64,000 nucleotides of DNA from Azophilus sp965215035 (lineage in GTDB: Bacteria > Pseudomonadota > Gammaproteobacteria > Pseudomonadales > Azotimanducaceae). The DNA lies in the NCBI GenBank assembly GCA_965215035.1, contig OZ244040.1, positions 1,240,001 to 1,304,000 of the forward strand, in the 5' to 3' direction. The notes under the pieces are model-generated. The model was not told where the DNA came from. It made no database searches and saw only the letters and a list, made by a program, of their open reading frames with translations. This document shows positions 59,334-64,000 of this stretch, in pieces (position 1 is the first letter of the stretch; the number at the start of each line of letters is the position of its first letter). The position numbers and the translations under genes are program-made.

Positions 59334-59914
59334 TGCGGTTCCTCGGGTGCCTTGCTCACAATCACCTTGGCGGCGCGCACGACACGGCCGTTGAGGAGAT
59401 AGCCTCTTTGCATGACTTCCATGACGGAATTCGGCTCGCTGTCCGGGTTCGCGACCACAGCCATTGCCTCCTGCTGGGCGGGGTCGAATGGTTCGCCGAG
59501 CGGGTCTACCCGCTCTATACCGTTCCTGTGCAGCGTATCCAGGAAGAGCTTCAGCGACAGTTCCACGCCTTCGGCCACCGCCGCCGCATCCGTGGCCTTG
59601 GCGGCGCTCTCGACGGCCTGCTCGAGGCTGTCCGCCACGGCGAGCAGGTCGCGGGTGAAGCGTTCTATGGCGAAGCGGTGCGCGTTCTCGACATCCCGCG
59701 CGGCGCGGCGGCGCACATTCTCCGTCTCGGCCTGGGCGCGCAGGGCGGTGTCGCGGAGCTGCTCCGCCTCCGCGCGGGCTGCGTCTAGGGCCGCCCGCAG
59801 TGTTTCAGGAGAGTCGGGTTCGCTATTCTGGCCGGCCGCCGACTCCGTGCCGTTGTCTTCCGGTTCGCGCTCGCCGGCAGCGTCGGCCGCCGGCTTGGAG
59901 GACTCGCCCATCAT
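59330..59914 (-). CDS. grpE: Nucleotide exchange factor GrpE
   Basis: A 194-residue DnaK exchange factor. An acidic N-terminal stretch and long helix (LRAALDAARAEAEQLRDTAL) precede the conserved NVRRRAARDVENAHRFAIER and, at the end, VMEVMQRGYLLNGRVVRAAKVIV. Start MMGESS, either Met. A strong sigma-32 site lies 29 bases upstream. Confidence 0.95.
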   Translation of the reverse strand: MMGESSKPAADAAGEREPEDNGTESAAGQNSEPDSPETLRAALDAARAEAEQLRDTALRAQAETENVRRRAARDVENAHRFAIERFTRDLLAVADSLEQAVESAAKATDAAAVAEGVELSLKLFLDTLHRNGIERVDPLGEPFDPAQQEAMAVVANPDSEPNSVMEVMQRGYLLNGRVVRAAKVIVSKAPEEPH

Positions 59915-59942
59915 AACTCCAAGTTCTGTTGCTGCTGGCCCA

Positions 59943-59969
59943 ATATGGGATCGCTTCGCGTTGTTTCAA
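59943..59969 (-). promoter_or_regulatory. Sigma-32 promoter for grpE-dnaK-dnaJ
   Basis: Minus strand TTGAAA (59,969-59,964), 14 bases, CCCATAT (59,949-59,943), close to the heat-shock consensus. The -35 overlaps the recN stop codon, leaving a leader of about 20 bases before grpE. Confidence 0.8.
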
Positions 59970-61609
59970 CCCCCGGCTTCCCGCCGCAGGGTCTGGGCAT
60001 AGGCCCGCGTCTTCCGCGTCACGCCGGCACCGGCGAGCATGCGGGCCAGTTCCTCGACCCGGCCCTGGTCATCGAGGGCGTGGATGCCGATATCCTGGTC
60101 CGCGCCCTTGCTAACCAGCAGGTGGGCATCGCCGAGTGCCGCGACTTGGGGGGCATGGGTCACGCAGATAACCTGGGTATGCCGGCCAAGGTCGCGTAGT
60201 AGCCGCCCGATCACATCGGCGGCCGGGCCGCCGACGCCGACATCGGCCTCGTCGAGCACCAGGCAGGGTAGGCGGGCGCGCGCTGCGGCCACCATCTCTA
60301 TGGCCAGGCTAATGCGCGCCCGCTCGCCCCCGGAGGCGACCTTCTTCAGGCTGCCCGGCGCGTACCCGGGGTTGGCGGTCACTAGGAATTCGGCGGTCTC
60401 AAGGCCCTGTTCCGCATTGGCGGCCTCGAAATGAACCCGCAATTGCCCGCCCGCTATGCCCAGCATCTCCATGCGGGCGCTCACCTCCTTGGCGAAGGCG
60501 GTGGCGCCGGCGCGGCGCTGGCGGCTGACTTGCCCGGCCAATTGTTCGAAATCGGTACGATGCCGGGCGGCCTCCTCCGTGCGGGCCGCATGGTCTTCCT
60601 GGGAGGAGGTGAGCGTTGCCAGTTCCGCTTGCAGCTCGCCCACCCGGTTGGCCAACGCCTGGGGCCGCACGCGATGTTTGCGGGCAAGTTCCTGTACCAG
60701 GTTGAGCCGTTCCTCGAGCTCTGCGAAGTGTTCTGGGTTCGACTCCAGGGCGTCGCAGTATCCGCGCAGGTCGCGCAACGCATCGCCGCTCAGCTCCAGG
60801 GCCGAATCCAGCGCCGTCCGTGCCCGCTCCAGGGCCGGATGCGCGTCTTCGACACCCGCTAGGGCAGCCTGCACCCGGTGTACATCGTCCAGGTTGGCGA
60901 GGCACTGCACGGCGCCCATAACGGTCTCCTGGATGCTGTGCGCCTGGGACAGGCGGCGAAACTCGGCATCGAGTGCCTCGAACTCACCCTCGCGTAGGCC
61001 GAGCGCCTCGAGTTCGGCCAGTTGGTAGCGCAACAACTCCTGGCGGTTGGCCACATCGGCGAGCTGCCGCTGTCGATGCGCCGCATCGCGCTGGCATTGT
61101 TTCCAGGCGCGATAGGCGGCCGTCATTGCCGCGCGGGTATCCGGTGCCACCGCGTAGGCATCCAGCAGGGCGAGCTGCACTTCCCTTCGGGTCAGGCGCT
61201 GGTTTTCGTCCTGGCCGTGAATATCCACCAGGGCACCGGCCAGGTTGCGCAGGATGTGCAGGTTCACCGGCGTGCCGTTGACGAATGCCCGGGAGCGCCC
61301 GTCGCTGTTGACGACCCGCCGCAACAGGCATCGCCCTGGCTGGTCGGGGTCGCCCAGCTCCCGGTCGCGCAGGCCATCGAGTGCGGCGGCGTTGCCTTCG
61401 ATGTCGAACTCCGCGATCACTTCCGCCCGCTGCGCCCCGGGGCGGATCAGGCCGGGGCTCGCACGTTCGCCCAGCACCAGGGAGAGCGCATTGAGCAGGA
61501 TGGATTTCCCCGCCCCGGATTCGCCGGTCAGGATGGTGAACCCGCCCGTGAACGCGATATCGAGCGCGCCCACCAGCGCGAAGTTGGAGATGGTGAGTTG
61601 CCGGAGCAA
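59966..61609 (-). CDS. recN: DNA repair protein RecN
   Basis: A 547-residue SMC-like protein of double-strand break repair. Walker A TGESGAGKSILLNALSLV, a central coiled coil of about 200 residues, the signature VASGGERARISLAIEMV and Walker B LPCLVLDEADVGVGG. Divergent from hrcA. Confidence 0.95.
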   Translation of the reverse strand: MLRQLTISNFALVGALDIAFTGGFTILTGESGAGKSILLNALSLVLGERASPGLIRPGAQRAEVIAEFDIEGNAAALDGLRDRELGDPDQPGRCLLRRVVNSDGRSRAFVNGTPVNLHILRNLAGALVDIHGQDENQRLTRREVQLALLDAYAVAPDTRAAMTAAYRAWKQCQRDAAHRQRQLADVANRQELLRYQLAELEALGLREGEFEALDAEFRRLSQAHSIQETVMGAVQCLANLDDVHRVQAALAGVEDAHPALERARTALDSALELSGDALRDLRGYCDALESNPEHFAELEERLNLVQELARKHRVRPQALANRVGELQAELATLTSSQEDHAARTEEAARHRTDFEQLAGQVSRQRRAGATAFAKEVSARMEMLGIAGGQLRVHFEAANAEQGLETAEFLVTANPGYAPGSLKKVASGGERARISLAIEMVAAARARLPCLVLDEADVGVGGPAADVIGRLLRDLGRHTQVICVTHAPQVAALGDAHLLVSKGADQDIGIHALDDQGRVEELARMLAGAGVTRKTRAYAQTLRREAGG

Positions 61610-61613
61610 GCGC

Positions 61614-61640
61614 TTGACGATCGATCAAAAAATCCCATAG
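61614..61640 (+). promoter_or_regulatory. Candidate sigma-32 promoter for hrcA
   Basis: TTGACG, 14 bases, CCCATAG on the plus strand, with the same 14-base spacing as the grpE promoter. Located 40 bases before the hrcA ATG. Confidence 0.6.
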
Positions 61641-61679
61641 TACTCGAACTTGGCCCGAATGCCCGTAGCTACTAACGCC

Positions 61680-62714
61680 ATGGCGAGAGAACAGGTGGAC
61701 GACCGCGCCGAGCAGCTCTTCAAGTTGCTGGTGGAGTGTTATATCGACGAAGGTCGGCCGGTGGCCTCCAAGGCCTTGGCGGAGCAGCCGAGCGTTCATG
61801 TCAGCGCGGCGACGGTGCGCAACATCATGGCCCGGCTGGAAGGCCAGGGCCTGGTCAGTTCCCCCCACACTTCCGCCGGGAAGATTCCCACCAGCCAGGG
61901 CCTGCGCTTCTTCGTGGATAGCCTGCTTTCCGTGGAACCCTTGGACGATGCGGGCCAGCAAAGCATCGAGACGCAGCTCAATGCCGATATGCCGCCGTCG
62001 CAACTCGTCGAGTCGGCCTCGCGGCTCCTTTCGCTCATCACGGAGATGACCGGTATCGTCACGCTGCCGCGACGGGATGGGCTGGCGCTGCGGCATGTGG
62101 AGTTTCTCAATCTGGAAGGCGACCGGGTGCTGGTGATTCTGGTGTACAACGACCGGGAGGTGCAGAACCGGGTTATCCATGTCGAGCGGCACTACGAGGA
62201 TGCCGAGTTGCTGCAGGCGGCCAATTACCTCAACCGGGAGTTCGGCGGCCTGTCGCTGGCGGAGATACGGCGTGAAGTGATCGACAGCATGCAGCGCGAC
62301 AAGGAACGCATGGATCGCCTCATGCAGGCGGCGCTGGATCTGGCTGCCCAGGCCTTCGAGTCCGGCCCGCCGCAGGAGCGGGGCTTTGTCGTCTCCGGCG
62401 AATCGAAGCTTCTGGACATGAGCGAGGATACCGACACCATCCGCAGCATCTTCGAGGCATTCTCGCGCAAGGGCAGTATCCTGCACCTGCTGGATCAGAG
62501 CCTGAATACCCAGGGAATACAGTTGTACATCGGCGAGGAGTCGGGCTACCGGGTGCTGGACGAATTGAGCCTGGTGACCTCCTCCTACTCGGTCAATGGT
62601 CGCATAGCCGGGGTGCTCGGCGTGATCGGCCCGACGCGCATGGCGTATCAGCGCGTTATCCCGGTAGTGGATATGACGGCGCGCATGCTTGGCGACGCCC
62701 TGCGGCACCCCTGA
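61680..62714 (+). CDS. hrcA: Heat-inducible transcription repressor HrcA
   Basis: A 344-residue repressor of CIRCE-controlled chaperone genes. N-terminal helix-turn-helix region EGRPVASKALAEQPSVHVSAATVRNIMARLE, followed by LVSSPHTSAGKIPTSQGLRF and a C-terminal IGVIGPTRMAYQRVIPVVD. I use ATG 61,680 (MAREQVDDRAEQ); a TTG ten codons earlier is possible. I found no CIRCE (TTAGCACTC-N9-GAGTGCTAA) in the window. Confidence 0.92.
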   Translation: MAREQVDDRAEQLFKLLVECYIDEGRPVASKALAEQPSVHVSAATVRNIMARLEGQGLVSSPHTSAGKIPTSQGLRFFVDSLLSVEPLDDAGQQSIETQLNADMPPSQLVESASRLLSLITEMTGIVTLPRRDGLALRHVEFLNLEGDRVLVILVYNDREVQNRVIHVERHYEDAELLQAANYLNREFGGLSLAEIRREVIDSMQRDKERMDRLMQAALDLAAQAFESGPPQERGFVVSGESKLLDMSEDTDTIRSIFEAFSRKGSILHLLDQSLNTQGIQLYIGEESGYRVLDELSLVTSSYSVNGRIAGVLGVIGPTRMAYQRVIPVVDMTARMLGDALRHP

Positions 62715-62818
62715 CCGGGCTGCTCGAACCTGTCTCGCGTGGTTCGCCAAGCCGCTGGATTTTGCCCGCCCGGATTGGACGGGCTACCATGCGGGCCTGT
62801 TCTGGAAGAGTCGACCCG

Positions 62819-63226
62819 ATGACGCTGCGCACCACCGCGATATTCATTGCCGCCGCCGTCATAGCGGCCGGATGTTCCATGCCGAAGATGCCCCAGCTTA
62901 AGATGCCGAAGTTCAAGATGCCCAGGGTGCACAAGGTGACCGTGCAACAGGGCAACGTCATCACCCAGGAGATGATCGACAGCCTGAAGCCGGGCATGAC
63001 CCGGGCCCAGGTGGTGTTCATCATGGGGGAGCCCATAGTCCGCAATGCCTTCGACCGGGACCGTTGGGACTACATCTACACCATTGAGGTGCCGGGCATC
63101 TACGGCGACGAGAAGCGCATCAGCCTGCACTTCCAGGACGACAGGCTCGCCTACTTTACGGGTGACTACAGGCCGGGCGATCGGCAAACCGAAGATTCGC
63201 CAGGCGGCACGACGGCCGAAGGCTAG
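62819..63226 (+). CDS. bamE: Outer-membrane assembly lipoprotein BamE
   Basis: A 135-residue lipoprotein of the BAM complex. Signal TAIFIAAAVIAAGC with a lipobox, then MPKMPQLKMPKFKMPRV, a Lys/Met/Pro repeat not usual in BamE. The core follows: VTQEMIDSLKPGMTRAQVVFIMG, as QGNVITQEMIDSLKPGMT here, and DRWDYIYTI. Start ATG 62,819. Confidence 0.9.
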   Translation: MTLRTTAIFIAAAVIAAGCSMPKMPQLKMPKFKMPRVHKVTVQQGNVITQEMIDSLKPGMTRAQVVFIMGEPIVRNAFDRDRWDYIYTIEVPGIYGDEKRISLHFQDDRLAYFTGDYRPGDRQTEDSPGGTTAEG

Positions 63227-63229
63227 CCG

Positions 63230-63493
63230 TTACCGCGCCCGGCGGCGTCGCGCCTCCTTCGGATCCATGGCCAGGGGGCGATACAGTTCCACCCGGTCGC
63301 CGGCCCGCAGGATGCTGTCGCGGCCGACCGGGCGGCCAAAGATGCCGACCGGCATGGAATCCAGGGGCAGCTCGGCAAATGGCCGCCGGTCGGCAACCGC
63401 TTGCAGTGCCCGCGCCACGGTCGCACCCTCGCCGACCTCCAGGCAGACAAGCGTTTGCCCGCGTGCCGTGCCGAAGGCGACTTCTATGCGCAT
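63230..63493 (-). CDS. rnfH: RnfH-family ubiquitin-like protein
   Basis: An 87-residue beta-grasp protein (UPF0125). Blocks VAFGTARGQTLVCLEV, VGIFGRPVGRDSILRAGDRVELYRPL and DPKEARRRRA. Its function is unsettled; it is normally beside ratA and bamE, as here. Start overlaps ratA by 10 bases. Confidence 0.9.
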   Translation of the reverse strand: MRIEVAFGTARGQTLVCLEVGEGATVARALQAVADRRPFAELPLDSMPVGIFGRPVGRDSILRAGDRVELYRPLAMDPKEARRRRAR

Positions 63494-63942
63494 GGCGCCG
63501 GGTGGCCCAACTGGTCGTGAGCGCGGCGGCAGAACGCATCCACCATGGAATCCGCCGCCCGGGAGAACACCCCCGCGAAGGCCCTGGCCAAGACGGTCTT
63601 CGCGCCGCTGAAGCGAAAGCTCAAGTCAAGTTCCACCCTGCAACCCTGGCCGCCGCCAAGCTCCGCGAACCGCCATTCCCCGGAGAAGTGGCGGAACGGG
63701 CCTTCGACCAGGCCGAGGCGAATGGAGCGGGGTGGCGTCAAGGCGGCGGTGGTGGTGAATTGCTCGGCGAATCCGCGCCCCGCGACCACTAGTGTCGCGA
63801 CTAATCGCCGCGGCTCGCTAACCAGCACCGAAGCGCTTCTGCACCAGGGCAGAAACTCGGGGTAACGGCCCACATCGGTGACGATGGCATACACATCCTC
63901 GACCGCCAGCGGCAGCAACGCGGAGCGGCGCAACTCGGGCAT
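63484..63942 (-). CDS. ratA: Ribosome-association/coenzyme Q-binding START-domain protein RatA
   Basis: A 152-residue polyketide-cyclase/START fold protein of the RatA group. Typical DVYAIVTDVGRYPEFLPWC near the N terminus and LEGPFRHFSGEWRF-like LVEGPFRHFSGEWRF in the middle. The E. coli name is toxin RatA; the family is also related to Coq10. Confidence 0.9.
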   Translation of the reverse strand: MPELRRSALLPLAVEDVYAIVTDVGRYPEFLPWCRSASVLVSEPRRLVATLVVAGRGFAEQFTTTAALTPPRSIRLGLVEGPFRHFSGEWRFAELGGGQGCRVELDLSFRFSGAKTVLARAFAGVFSRAADSMVDAFCRRAHDQLGHPAPCA

Positions 63943-63945
63943 GGA

Positions 63946-64000
63946 TTAGGAGAACCATTCCCTGAGGTTGTCGAAACCGATGATGGTCACCAGGAATACG
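63946..64000 (-). CDS. C-terminal end of an unidentified gene, cut by the window
   Basis: Minus-strand frame ending VFLVTIIGFDNLREWFS then TAA, 3 bases before the ratA ATG. A hydrophobic segment at the very end suggests a membrane protein. smpB, the usual neighbour, is not indicated. Too short to identify. Confidence 0.5.
   Translation of the reverse strand, partial: VFLVTIIGFDNLREWFS

Noticed and set aside
59915..61680. A CIRCE element near grpE or hrcA
   Set aside because: No TTAGCACTC/GAGTGCTAA pair with 9-base spacing was found in either gap.
60984..62750. A 588-codon minus-strand frame across recN and hrcA
   Set aside because: It overlaps two confident genes and its sequence is low-complexity Arg/Gly/Ala; a shadow frame.

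Overview
The window is GC-rich DNA from a gammaproteobacterium, probably an aerobic marine or host-associated heterotroph. The evidence is gene order. The right half carries secG - tRNA-Leu(GAG) - tRNA-fMet - rimP - nusA - infB - rbfA - truB - rpsO - pnp, then ftsH - glmM - tpiA, greA - carB - carA - dapB - dnaJ - dnaK - grpE - recN, hrcA, bamE, rnfH and ratA. These are classic gammaproteobacterial neighbourhoods. The presence of hrcA and several TTG starts point to a lineage away from the enterics.

Layout. Positions 1-354 hold the 3' end of pgi. Positions 355 to about 31,760 are an accessory block bounded by two inverted copies of a 27-bp sequence (25 of 27 identical), one across the pgi stop codon and one upstream of the acetyl-CoA synthetase gene. 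Positions 31,853-35,469 hold acs, a small membrane protein and a periplasmic sugar dehydrogenase. Positions 35,451-64,000 are housekeeping genes.

The accessory block has three parts. (1) 0.6-10.7 kb: a dimethylglycine/sarcosine dehydrogenase-like flavoenzyme, a beta-propeller protein, a sulfotransferase, an Asp/Arg hydroxylase-like oxygenase paired with a tryptophan-halogenase-like flavoprotein, a reductase-like TIM barrel related to MetF that lacks its usual acidic residues, and a TPR-sulfotransferase. (2) 10.7-25.7 kb: a TonB receptor, five paralogues of an unrecognised protein family (two with Tat-type signals), a betaine-homocysteine methyltransferase homologue, a split spermidine/putrescine-type ABC importer with a fused permease, an IclR regulator and a methyltransferase. 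(3) 25.7-31.6 kb: a metallo-beta-lactamase-fold hydrolase, a trimethylamine-dehydrogenase-like enzyme, a Cys/Met-type PLP lyase and a DadA-like amine oxidase.

Read together, the block looks like an uptake and demethylation system for a quaternary or methylated amine, coupled to one-carbon and methionine metabolism. That is inference. A 13-bp sequence, TAyATTrTAsAAC, recurs at five intergenic sites before the flavoenzyme, the TonB receptor, the iclR gene and one of the unknown paralogues, suggesting one regulon under the local IclR protein. The five-copy protein family is the best candidate for something undescribed.

In the housekeeping half, grpE, dnaK and hrcA each have a sigma-32-like promoter, and the metY-rimP leader contains two intrinsic-terminator-like hairpins.
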